This document shows, piece after piece, positions 34,392 through 45,960 of a stretch of 64,000 nucleotides of DNA. Both the position numbers and the translations under genes were made by a program. Location: NCBI RefSeq assembly GCF_016808095.1, contig NC_068972.1, forward strand, positions 37,913,029 to 37,977,028, written 5' to 3'. The stretch's first letter is position 1. Each line of letters begins with the position of its first letter. The stretch comes from Vigna angularis (lineage: Eukaryota > Streptophyta > Magnoliopsida > Fabales > Fabaceae). A model generated the notes under the pieces. That model was not told the DNA's origin, ran no database searches, and saw only the letters and a list, made by a program, of their open reading frames with translations.

Positions 34392-36980
34392 TGTCACGTC
34401 TCATTTATTACTGTGCTGAATCACCTCTCTACTTCCATTAATGCACCGTGCCACGCGTTCAGTGCATTAAAAATCCACCTCCGATCCATGCATGTACGCC
34501 ACTTGTCAAATTGGAAACTTCTGAAGTCAGTGGTGGGGTGCAGGTGTCGACGAGAGGGACGCTCGTTCGTCTGACAGTGGGATTTGAACAAAAGTAAATT
34601 TTCTGGAAAAATCTCCCACTCTCTCTCACGCGCACCTTCTCCCCTTCCAAACTCAGATTCTCCATTTCTCCTCCTTCTCTCTAGAACTCTTCTCCTTCTC
34701 TCTTCTGCAACTTACCATTTCCTACTCCGATCAACCTTCAGGCACTGTGGAAGCAGTCCCGGAGTCATAAGCTACAATTTGAACCGAACGGTTTTGGACT
34801 CTGAAACGGGTAAGTTTCACGTTCTTAACTGTTCTTCCTTATCAACATGCAAACTCTGGAATTGCATGCATCTTATCTGAACCAATCTTGGTTTTCTGTA
34901 TTTTTAGCTTGAATAATTTTGGGTTGAGCGTTAAGGGTAGAGAAGAGTTTTACTGAAAGTTGATTTCTGTCTGAAGAGCGTGCGATCACTACTGAATCCG
35001 GGTAAGGGAAGCTTATCAAATTTAATTCTTGAGTTATACTGTGTTGCATGATTGTTCTGTGAAGTTGTACTGTGTTGGATGCATGTTCTATGAATTTTGT
35101 TAATTATGATCTATGGTATCAGATTTTAGCATATGATTTTGTTGATGAGTTGATGTATGAGAAGTATGGATTGTACTATGATATGAGTAATCTAATTTAT
35201 GAAAGTTTATACTGAAAAATGTGTTACTATAAGTTGAATTTGAATATGAAATCTATGATAATGAACGTTCGTTATCGAAACGGTCTTTGACCGTTCGGTA
35301 TTCTCAGTAAATTCTTTGAAATAGTCGAATCCTTTCATTTGGAAAGGATTCTATTTGAGGACGAACGCCCTCTTATAAATAACTTTACGTTTGAGCGTTC
35401 GGCCAAACGTAGATATCCTGAGTGTTGTATGAAGATTTGAGAAGCTTGAGAATACACCTTCAGACACTTAGTCATATTGTTAAAAACGTAACTTCACCAT
35501 TACAACTTATATAAAATCCTATTTCTAAGATTTTGAATCAGCGATGGGTATCGACCCAAAGCGTACGTCCTAAGTGGCGCTCGGTCTTATACCGAACGCT
35601 CGTCCCAAAGTGTAAGTGATAAGTAGCGCTCGGTCCTATACCGAACGTTCGTTTATTATCAACGAGCTGAAATAGCGTTCGTCCTGAATTCCCATAAGCG
35701 TTCGTCCAAAAACTTAAATTACGTTCGTCCTAAACTTCAGTGAATTCGCGTACCGCGTTCGATCATTTACTGACAGTCGGTTTATTCTAACTAAATTGTA
35801 CTTAGTACATTTAGTACTCGTCTTCGGTATCTTCATTCAATTGAATTGACTCTGGATTCTTGGCAAGTGAATTATTCTAAGTGTAAGTTGAATCGTTCTA
35901 GAGTCAGTTCATTTAACTGATTCAAATTATAACAACGTTCGTCGTGTAAAATGTGTCATGGTATCCCTTCAGAAAAGAAGATCTTTCAGTCTAGCTTTTG
36001 ACGTTCGTCCTCATTATGAAGAGGATTGAACGCTCGTCCTTTTATGAAAGTGGAACAAAGAATGAAAATGTATTTAAAAGGAAGTATTATGATGTGCGAA
36101 CAGTATAAGAACTGAAATTATGATTGTGGATTTTGAACGAGCGTTCCAGGGAGGAACGACTCTTGGGTGGAAATTGAAATTGTAAAGTATGAACGTGGTA
36201 AGCTTAGATGGTGGTTCATCCTGATATTCCGTGAGTGCTCGTTCTCAAGTAGAGAGGAGTATGTCATGTGTGGGAATGGCAGGAGGTCTTAGTCCATAAT
36301 TGTAACTTGGACAGAACGGATTAACCTCAGGTGGCGACTGATGAGTATTCCAGTTATCCCACCTGGGTGCATGGACGCCTTAGCTACACAGGATTCATAC
36401 AGTCCGGACGGTCTGTCTAGTATCAGGAATTTGATTGAATTAATGAATGAATTGAAGTATGTGTTGTAAATTATTTGATGCGTATTTGATATGTTATGAA
36501 ATGTATGTTTTTCTTGAATTAAATTCAATAAGCTTACCCTTCGTATTCCTTTGTGTTGTCTGATTATGTATGTCCGTCTTGTCCTTGCAATGATCATCCT
36601 TGTGGATGTGAGCAGAGGGAGATGCTTCTTTGGAGGAAACACTTGAAGAAGGATTCATTGCTGAAGAGAATCTTTTAGAGGTTGAAGTGAAGGCCGAACA
36701 GAAGGACGTTCGGTGAGCTGTTAGCTTAGTTAGGTTAGCGGGCCGTTTTAGAACGAGCGCCCTTTTGCTATAGTTGTATAGTTGGACGTTCGGTATTTAT
36801 TTTTGTAAACCATTCGTTCTTAATTTTAGTGAACGCTCGTACGTTTATGTGTATCTACGTAAGGTCGTTCGACTATTTGTGAACCTGATCCCTTTAAATT
36901 GTAAAACTGTTTTTGTCATATTAATATATGTTAATATTCTATTATATAGTTGATGACTGTATAAATTTTGGGATGTTACA
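34392..36980 (+). repeat. 5' LTR
   Basis: It starts TGTCACGTC and ends GGGATGTTACA, 2589 bp, the same length as the 3' LTR. It holds many CGTTCG/CGAACG motifs, concentrated at about 35250-36070 and 36690-36870. Frames within it (34584-34880 plus, 36289-36642 minus) recur identically in the 3' LTR and have no known domain. Confidence 0.95.
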
Positions 36981-36984
36981 TTAT

Positions 36985-36997
36985 TGGTATCAGAGCA
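36985..36997 (+). other. primer binding site (initiator Met tRNA)
   Basis: TGGTATCAGAGCA, complementary to the 3' end of plant initiator-methionine tRNA, four bases after the 5' LTR. Confidence 0.92.
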
Positions 36998-37134
36998 GTT
37001 TTGTTCTCTTAAAGGACACTGTAGGTTATGAGTGCACTGTGTTTTGTTGTGTGCTTGATATGTGTTTAATGAGTTATTTTTTTCAAACTCTTTGAACATA
37101 ACTAACGCTCGTTTTCTCTGTTTCCAGAGAACAA

Positions 37135-40100
37135 ATGGCTCCTAGACTTCCTCCTCCCCCACAGCCTAACGAGCTTGATGCGTCCAACAACGCTAGGTTG
37201 TTGGAAACGGTAATTGATAGATTGCAACAACAGAATGTCACTCTGATGGAGTAGAATGCCACTCTGATGCAGCAAGATCAGAATGCTTTGCAGAGTTTGG
37301 AGGCCGCTCGCGCCAACTCTGAAGCAACTCAGAGGCAGTTGATGGATATTCTTGCTGCTACCAGAGGCACGCCAGGAGCGTCCTCTTCTACTGCTGCACC
37401 ACATGCTGAGTGGAGCTTGGAAAGCTTCCTTCAACATCACCCAGCCAAGTTCAGTGGGACGTGCCTTCCTGATGAGGCGGATCAATGGCTGCGGGACATG
37501 GAAAGGATTTTTAATGCAAAGAGGTGTCCGGAGGAAAATCTTTTGGCCTTTACAGAATATCTTCTGACTGGAGAAGCGAGCCACTAGTGGGCGAGCGTGA
37601 GGGCCATATTGACGGACGCTCACAGTCCTATTACTTGGGAAGTTTTCAGAAGCAAATTCTATGAAGAATATTTTCCAGATAGTGTTCGTTTCGCCAAAGA
37701 AGTGGAGTTCCTACAGTTGACACAAGGGGGGATGTCTGTTTCTGAGTATACGAACAAGTTTAAGCACTTGGTTCGTTTCAATACTATGGCGACCAGTGCG
37801 GAGTGGCAGTGTAGAAAATTTGAGAATGGGCTGAGGAGCGATCTAAAGGTATTAATCTCCAGCTTGTGTATCCGTTCATTTCCTGCAATGGTTGAGAGGG
37901 CAAAAGTGTTGGAGAAGAACATGGCGGAAGTCGAACAACGTAAGAAGCAACAAGCCTCCAGGGGACCGATTCTATCAAGACCAAATCTGAATCGGAATAG
38001 TACTCCACACGCTCGTCCAGCGCAGTCGAGTGGATCTCAAGCTATGGTGGTTGCTGGACAACCAGGGCAGCAGGGGTCGGTCAGATGTTTCCAGTGTGGA
38101 GGACCTCATTTTAGGACGGTGTGCCCTCAGTTGGTTGGAGGAAAATATTGCACTCGGTGTAGGAGAAACGGTCATCTGGAGAACGAGTGCAATATGGGCG
38201 GACGTGCTGTTATGAGGCCACCGAACGCTGGAAGGAATCAAACAAGAGGTGGTGGACGAGCCCAAGCTGTTGGGTGTGTGTATGCGATTACTGGTGCAGA
38301 GGCAGCAAGTTCAGGTACCCTTATCACCAGTACGTGCTTGTTATATGGAATGAAATGTTGTGTGTTGTTTGATTCGGGGGCGACACACTCCTTCATCTCG
38401 AAGGCGTGCGTTGATAAACTGGGTATATCCGAGAGTGAAATGCAGTTCAATTTGGTGGTTTCAACCCCAGCGGCTGGCGAGGTTAGGACGTCTACTATGT
38501 GCGTTAGATGTCCTATTGAGGTAGAAGGGCGTAGATATAAGGTGAACCTCATATGTTTGCCTCTCAAAGACTTAGAAGTAATTATGGGAATGGATTGACT
38601 GAATACCAATCGCATTCTTATAGATTGTGGAGCTAAGGAGTTAATTTTTCCGGAAGAAGATGAAGAAGACTTGGGTGTGACACTCGGTCAATTTAAAGAA
38701 GATATCATGGAGGGAGCTAGCTGCTTTTTGATAATGACGCACGAAGACAGGGGGGTTGGAGATATAAATTTTGAGCGATCGTCCAACAACAAGCACAGTG
38801 GAGGACGATCGGTTGTGGACGAATTCCCGGACGTCTTTCCGGATGAAGTGCCAGGATTGCCTCCCGTTCGTGAAGTGGAATTCACGATTGATTTGGTAAC
38901 TACAGCAGCGCCTATTTCCGTTCAACCTTACCGAATGGCACCAGCTGAGTTGGCTGAACTTAAGCAACAAATTGAAGATTTGATGGACAAGAGATTTATT
39001 AGACCGAGCGTCTCACCTTGGGGAGCGCCCGTACTGTTAGTGAAGAAGAAGGATGGCAGCTCTCGCCTCTGCATTGACTATAGGCAATTGAATAAGCTGA
39101 CCATCAAGAACAAATACCCACTGCCTCGGATTGACGACTTGTTGGACCAGTTGCATGGAGTGAGCGTGTTCTCTAAGATAGACTTAAGATCGGGCTATCA
39201 CCAAATTAGGGTTAAGGAGGGAGATATTCAGAAGACGGCCTTCCGTTCACGTTATGGACATTATGAGTACGTGGTGATGTCGTTCGGTGTTACGAACGCT
39301 CCAACAGTTTTCATGGACTACATGAACAGAATCTTCAGGCCGTATTTGGACAAGTTCGTGGTGGTATTCATTGACGATATTCTCATCTACTCCAAGAGCT
39401 GTGAAGAGCATGAAGAGCACTTGAGATTGGTAGTTGGAGTTTTGAGAGAAAAAGAACTGTACGCTAAATTGTCTAAGTGCGAGTTTTGGATGAAAGAAGT
39501 GCAGTTCTTGGGTCACGTCGTATCCGCTGGTGGGATTTCAGTTGATCCGGCTAAGGTACGAGCGGTATTGGATTGGGAGAGTCCGCGCTCGGTCACTGAA
39601 GTGAGAAGTTTTGTGGGATTGGCAGGCTACTACAAACGTTTTATAGAAGGATTTTCAAAGATAGTGGCACCGTTGACACAGCTGACCAGGAAAGATCACC
39701 CGTTCGCTTGGACCGATCGGTGTGAATCTAGCTTCCAAGAATTGAAGCAGAAGTTGACGAGCGCCCCAGTTTTGGTGATTCCGGACACGGCCAAACCTTT
39801 TGAAGTCTATTGTGATGCGTCTCTCCAAGGTTTGGGCTGTGTATTGATGCAAGATAAACGAGCGGTGGCGTACGCTTCACGGCAGCTGAAAATACATGAG
39901 AAGAATTATCCAACGCACGACCTGGAGTTGGCAGCGGTCGTTTTTTGCTCTGAAGATTTGGAGGCACTATTTGTATGGATCAGTTTTCCAAGTCTTCAGC
40001 GATCATAAGAGTCTCAAGTTCCTCTTTGATCAGAAGGAGTTGAATATGAGGCAGCGGAGGTGGCTTGAATTTTTGAAGGACTATGACTTCGAGCTACTTT

Positions 40101-41707
40101 ATCATCCTGGCAAAGCGAACGTGGTAGCAGATGCGTTGAGCAGAAAGGTGGTGCATGTCTCGTCCATGATGGTTAGAGAATTGAGCTTGGTGGAGAATTT
40201 TAGAGACCTAAGGTTGCAGTTCGAGTTGGAGCCGAACAATATTAAATGCTGCAACCTCAGTATAGCAAGTGACGTATTCGACCGGATCAGAATGAAGCAA
40301 AGGGAGGATGAAGAATTGGTGTTGATCTTAAACGCGCTCGGTACAGATAAAGCTAAGCATTTCAACACCGGGACGGACGGTCTTCTATGCTACATGGATA
40401 GGACGTGCGTTCCGAATGATGGCGAGCTGAAGAGAATTATCCTTGAAGAAGGACATCATAGCCGTCTTAGCATGCACCCTGGCATGACTAAGATGTATCA
40501 AGACCTTAGGAAGTCTTTCTGGTGGCCTGGAATGAAGAATGATGTCGCACGTTTTGTGGCATCATGTTTAACTTGTCAACGTGCCAAAGCTGAACACCAA
40601 AGACCGGGCGGCCTACTGCAACCTCTGGAAATTCCCGAATGGAAGTGGGACATCATTTCAATGGACTTCGTGACTCACTTGCCTCGCACGGTCAAGAATC
40701 ACGATTCCATTTGGGTGATAGTGGATCGTCTAACGAAGAGTGCTCACTTCCTAGCGGTTAACTTGAAGATGTCATTGACTAATTTGGCAAAGCTTTACAT
40801 CAAGGAGATCGTTCGTCTACATGGAGTGCCATCCAGCATCATCTCTGACCGAGACACAAGATTTACCTCTCGGTTTTGGCAGTCGTTACAAAGTGAACTG
40901 GGCAGCAAACTTCAAATGAGTTCAGCGTACCATCCTCAGACGGACGGTCAATCTGAGAGAACAATCCAGACGCTCGAAGATTTATTAAGGACGTGCGTGC
41001 TTGATCACATGGGCGTGTGGGATGAAGTCTTGCCTTTGGTGGAGTTCACCTACAACAACAGCTTCCAGTCCAGCATTGGAATGGCTCCCTTCGAAGCTTT
41101 GTACGGACGTAAATGCCGCACACCACTTTGCTGGTTTCAAGAAGGAGAGAATGTATTAACGGGACCGGAGCTCATTCAACAAACGACTGAAAAGGTGAAT
41201 TTAATTCAGGAGAGGCTGAAGATGTCTAGAAGCAGGCAGAAGTCATATGCAGATAAGAGAAGAAGGCCATTAGAATTCAAAGCTGGCGATCACGTTTTTC
41301 TGAGAATGAATCCAACTACTGGAGTAGGCAGAGCGTTACGATCCAAGAAATTATCTCCCAAGTTCGTGGGGCCTTATCAAATTTTGAGAAAGATCGGACC
41401 AGTAGCGTACGAGCTAGCCTTGCCTCCCCAATTGTCCAACCTTCATCCGGTGTTTCACGTGTCTCAACTCCGGAAATACATAGCAGATCCCTCACACGTA
41501 ATGGAGCTAGAGGACGTTCGTCTTCGTCAAGACCGAACGCTGGAAATGAAGTCGGTTAGTGTGGAAGACGTTCACACCAAGTTATACAAGGGAAATGACG
41601 TTCGTTTGGTGAAAGTTGTATGGGACGAAAAGACAGGCGACTCTACTTGGGAAGTGGAAGATGCCATGAAGGACTTATACCCTTATCTGTTCCCTGGTAA
41701 GACTTAA
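37135..41707 (+). pseudogene. gag-pol polyprotein, three stops and one frameshift
   Basis: Retroelement gag-pol for capsid, protease, reverse transcriptase, RNase H and integrase. One frame from the ATG at 37135 is interrupted by TAG at 37252-37254, TAG at 37585-37587 (where the family has Trp) and TGA at 38596-38598 (Trp after GMD). An extra T in the run 39941-39946 then shifts the RNase H/integrase part by one. Domains in order: capsid (37400-37900), two zinc knuckles of CCHC type (about 38083-38193), protease DSGATHS (38370-38390), reverse transcriptase with FIDD (39368-39379), RNase H (about 39740-40140), integrase zinc finger HHCC (40450-40580) and catalytic core (40660-41000), GPYQIL (41370) and a chromodomain-like end with TWEVED. 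All three stops are explicable as C-to-T or G-to-A changes. It cannot make a full polyprotein as it stands. Confidence 0.93.
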
Positions 41708-41727
41708 TTTTCGAGGACGAAAATTTT

Positions 41728-41741
41728 TTAGTTAGGGGGAT
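41728..41741 (+). other. polypurine tract region
   Basis: TTAGTTAGGGGGAT directly precedes the 3' LTR, the expected site for plus-strand priming. Confidence 0.75.
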
Positions 41742-44330
41742 TCTCACGTCTCATTTATTACTGTGCTGAATCACCTCTCTGCTTCCATTAATGCACCGTG
41801 CCACGCGTTCAGTGCATTAAAAATCCACCTCCGATCCATGCATGTACGCCACTTGTCAAATTGGAAACTTCTGAAGTCAGTGGTGGGGTGCAGGTGTCGA
41901 CGAGAGGGACGCTCGTTCGTCTGACACTGGGATTTGAACAAAAGTAAATTTTCTGGAAAAATCTCCCACTCTCTCTCACGCGCACCTTCTCCCCTTCCAA
42001 ACTCAGATTCTCCATTTCTCCTCCTTCTCTCTAGAACTCTTCTCCTTCTCTCTTCTGCAACTTACCATTTCCTACTCCGATCAACCTTCAGGCACTGTGG
42101 AAGCAGTCCCGGAGTCATAAGCTACAATTTGAACCGAACGGTTTTGGACTCTGAAACGGGTAAGTTTCACGTTCTTAACTGTTCTTCCTTATCAACATGC
42201 AAACTCTGGAATTGCATGCATCTTATCTGAACCAATCTTGGTTTTCTGTATTTTTAGCTTGAATAATTTTGGGTTGAGCGTTAAGGGTAGAGAAGAGTTT
42301 TACTGAAAGTTGATTTCTGTCTGAAGAGCGTGCGATCACTACTGAATCCGGGTAAGGGAAGCTTATCAAATTTAATTCTTGAGTTATACTGTGTTGCATG
42401 ATTGTTCTGTGAAGTTGTACTGTGTTGGATGCATGTTCTATGAATTTTGTTAATTATGATCTATGGTATCAGATTTTAGCATATGATTTTGTTGATGAGT
42501 TGATGTATGAGAAGTATGGATTGTACTATGATATGAGTAATCTAATTTATGAAAGTTTATACAGAAAAATGTGTTACTGTAAGTTGAATTTGAATATGAA
42601 ATCTATGATAATGAACGTTCGTTATCGAAACGGTCTTTGACCGTTCGGTATTCTCAGTAAATTCTTTGAAATAGTCGAATCCTTTCATTTGGAAAGGATT
42701 CTATTTGAGGACGAACGCCCTCTTATAAATAACTTTACGTTTGAGCGTTCGGCCAAACGTAGATATCCTGAGTGTTGTATGAAGATTTGAGAAGCTTGAG
42801 AATACACCTTCAGACACTTAGTCATATTGTTAAAAACGTAACTTCACCATTACAACTTATATAAAATCCTATTTCTAAGATTTTGAATCAGCGATGGGTA
42901 TCGACCCAAAGCGTACGTCCTAAGTGGCGCTCGGTCTTATACCGAACGCTCGTCCCAAAGTGTAAGTGATAAGTAGCGCTCGGTCCTATACCGAACGTTC
43001 GTTTATTATCAACGAGCTGAAATAGCGTTCGTCCTGAATTCCCATAAGCGTTCGTCCAAAAACTTAAATTACGTTCGTCCTAAACTTCAGTGAATTCGCG
43101 TACCGCGTTCGATCATTTACTGACAGTCGGTTTATTCTAACTAAATTGTACTTAGTACATTTAGTACTCGTCTTCGGTATCTTCATTCAATTGAATTGAC
43201 TCTGGATTCTTGGCAAGTGAATTATTCTAAGTGTAAGTTGAATCGTTCTAGAGTCAGTTCATTTAACTGATTCAAATTATAACAACGTTCGTCGTGTAAA
43301 ATGTGTCATGGTATCCCTTCAGAAAAGAAGATCTTTCAGTCTAGCTTTTGACGTTCGTCCTCATTATGAAGAGGATTGAACGCTCGTCCTTTTATGAAAG
43401 TGGAACAAAGAATGAAAATGTATTTAAAAGGAAGTATTATGATGTGCGAACAGTATAAGAACTGAAATTATGATTGTGGATTTTGAACGAGCGTTCCAGG
43501 GAGGAACGACTCTTGGGTGGAAATTGAAATTGTAAAGTATGAACGTGGTAAGCTTAGATGGTGGTTCATCCTGATATTCCGTGAGTGCTCGTTCTCAAGT
43601 AGAGAGGAGTATGTCATGTGTGGGAATGGCAGGAGGTCTTAGTCCATAATTGTAACTTGGACAGAACGGATTAACCTCAGGTGGCGACTGATGAGTATTC
43701 CAGTTATCCCACCTGGGTGCATGGACGCCTTAGCTACACAGGATTCATACAGTCCGGACGGTCTGTCTAGTATCAGGAATTTGATTGAATTAATGAATGA
43801 ATTGAAGTATGTGTTGTAAATTATTTGATGCGTATTTGATATGTTATGAAATGTATGTTTTTCTTGAATTAAATTCAATAAGCTTACCCTTCGTATTCCT
43901 TTGTGTTGTCTGATTATGTATGTCCGTCTTGTCCTTGCAATGATCATCCTTGTGGATGTGAGCAGAGGGAGATGCTTCTTTGGAGGAAACACTTGAAGAA
44001 GGATTCATTGCTGAAGAGAATCTTTTAGAGGTTGAAGTGAAGGCCGAACAGAAGGACGTTCGGTGAGCTGTTAGCTTAGTTAGGTTAGCGGGCCGTTTTA
44101 GAACGAGCGCCCTTTTGCTATAGTTGTATAGTTGGACGTTCGGTATTTATTTTTGTAAACCGTTCGTTCTTAATTTTAGTGAACGCTCGTACGTTTATGT
44201 GTATCTACGTAAGGCCGTTCGGCCATTTGTGAACCTGATCCCTTTAAATTGTAAAATTGTTTTTGTCATATTAATATATGTTAATATTCTATTATATAGT
44301 TGATGACTGTATAAATTTTGGGATGTTACA
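41742..44330 (+). repeat. 3' LTR
   Basis: 2589 bp, nearly identical to the 5' LTR. Differences seen include the second base (TC in place of TG), single changes near 41771, 41917, 42553 and 42569, and a cluster near 44160-44260 (CG in this copy against CA or TG in the other). It is followed by ATTTT at 44331-44335. Confidence 0.95.
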
Positions 44331-44335
44331 ATTTT

Positions 44336-44728
44336 CAATAATAGATATTAGTATAATATATTTTTAACACTTATCTAATTTATTTAATTAGTTAATGTCT
44401 ATTTAATATATAATGATACAATATTTTTAATATTCATTTAATTTTACAATTTGTATGTCTCCATCCTTTAAAACAAGAATTGCAGACAGAGTTAATTTAA
44501 AGATTCAAATTCGAACATGGAAAAATTCAATGATCGCGTAATATAATTTACATAAATAAGAGTTTGAAATCTTCCTTATTTTCTTTCATATCAATGTGAA
44601 ACATAACTTACATAAATGAATATTTTCCTTTTACTAAGAAGAAAGTGTCGATCTTCATAAGACAATATCTTTTCCATAAAGATTTGCTTTTTTTAACTTT
44701 AGTCCAACCGACTTATGATGAAAGAAGA
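44336..44728. other. intergenic DNA between two LTR insertions
   Basis: AT-rich, gene-free; continues the host sequence interrupted at 34391. Confidence 0.55.
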
Positions 44729-45189
44729 TGTAACATTGTAATATAAAACTATTAAAATGAAATATTACATGGATAATGATATAATAAGAACTGTGAACAA
44801 AATTCTTCACCTGAAGAATAAAGGTTCAACTTAAACTGAAAACTTCACTCCTAATTTTCTGCTGCGACAACTGAAAGATTGTATCCCTAAGCTCACACCA
44901 TCAAGGTGATCACTGCAAAAGAGAAAACAACATACAAAGACATATCACAGAAAAACAAGGGTAAGCTAGTTTAATTTAATAGTCATGTGAGTATATAATT
45001 TAAACAAACAAATCAGATAATCATACACATGTATAAAACATATAAACACACATTGACCGACCACTTTAACTTGATTGTCCGGACTAATATGAATATGTAG
45101 CTTTGGTTGTTCGTGCACTCGTGGGTGTAGTACTGGAAACCCATCAGCTGCCACACAAGGTTAACCCGTTATCACTCACCATAGGACCA

Positions 45190-45196
45190 CCCCCCC

Positions 45197-45243
<47 letters not shown>
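45190..45243. repeat. C homopolymer: seven C, one T, then 46 C
   Basis: An uninterrupted run of 46 C at 45198-45243, preceded by seven C and a single T. In the related plus-strand LTRs the corresponding place reads TAGTCCTTAGGGGT or TAGTCCATAATTG, with at most four G in a row. Confidence 0.95.
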
Positions 45244-45244
<1 letters not shown>

Positions 45245-45791
45245 ACTAAGGCCTCATGCTATTCTCACGACATGACTTACCCATCTCTACTTGAGACTTG
45301 GTAATCATTAGAATGTCAGGATGAACGCCGTGGATTTCGCTGTCCATATTCATACTATACCACCACCTTGATAACCAATCACTGAGACATTCCTTCTTGG
45401 AATTATCTTTCAATCCACCTTAGAAATATCATATCGTACTTCAATACCAACATACTTCCTCATACACAATACATTAACCGAACACTTTTAGCTTAGATAG
45501 GACACTAAGAACTTAAACCGAATACTAATATAAGACCGAACATTAAAGCATTACCGAACGGTCAATAAGAGACCGATTGCTAGTACAAGACCGAGCACTA
45601 CTAAGAGATCACCCACCCACCTTAGACTGAACAATCATGAACGGGTAAGACTAAAGAGACCGAACCCAGTTAATGATCAGTACCTGAACATGGCCAAGCG
45701 GCCAATCAGCGCATGACCGAGCGGGTCGAACACTATGACAACCGAATACTAGTGTATGACCAAACACTAGTGTAAGACCAAACACTAATAA

Positions 45792-45960
45792 AATCGAACG
45801 CTAGTAAGACCGAACGCTAGTAAGACCGAACGCTAGTAAGACCGAACGCTAGTAAGACTGAATGCTAGTGTAAGACCGAACGTTAGTGTATGACCGAACG
45901 CTAGTATATGACGAACACTAGAGCGAGACCGAATGCTAGTAAGACCGAACGCTATATTCA
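45792..45960. repeat. 16-bp minisatellite (AGACCGAACGCTAGTA)
   Basis: Four or five almost perfect 16-bp units lie at 45792-45858, followed by looser copies spaced by GT or TAT to about 45960 (for example GTAAGACCGAACGTTAGTGT). Single degenerate copies begin as early as 45730. The unit is the complement of the CGTTCGGTCTTA phrases found singly in the other LTRs of this family, so it expanded inside this copy. Confidence 0.85.

Larger units (their letters stand above)
34392..44330 (+). mobile_element. complete Ty3/gypsy chromovirus (Tekay-like), 9939 bp
   Basis: A full-length element: two 2589-bp LTRs, a primer binding site, gag-pol, a polypurine tract and a perfect 5-bp target duplication ATTTT. 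The order protease, reverse transcriptase, RNase H, integrase is that of Ty3/gypsy, and the C-terminus has a chromodomain-like segment after the GPYQIL motif, as in Tekay/Del chromoviruses. By eye the LTRs differ at only about ten positions, so insertion is very recent. The coding region is broken by three in-frame stops and one frameshift. It sits in one copy of a duplicated segment whose sister copy lacks it. Confidence 0.95.

Noticed and set aside
36289..36642. 117-aa minus-strand frame in the 5' LTR, repeated identically at 43639-43992
   Set aside because: Identity follows from the LTRs being near-identical; no known domain, and related LTRs do not clearly keep the frame open.
36985..36997. 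tRNA gene suggested by TGGTATCAGAGC (also at 10774, 11131, 11399 and 54542)
   Set aside because: Each sits directly after an LTR and is a primer binding site; no cloverleaf can be formed around it.
45792..45960. Coding or satellite-centromere interpretation of the 16-bp repeats
   Set aside because: The array is short, confined to one solo LTR, and derived from that LTR's own motif.
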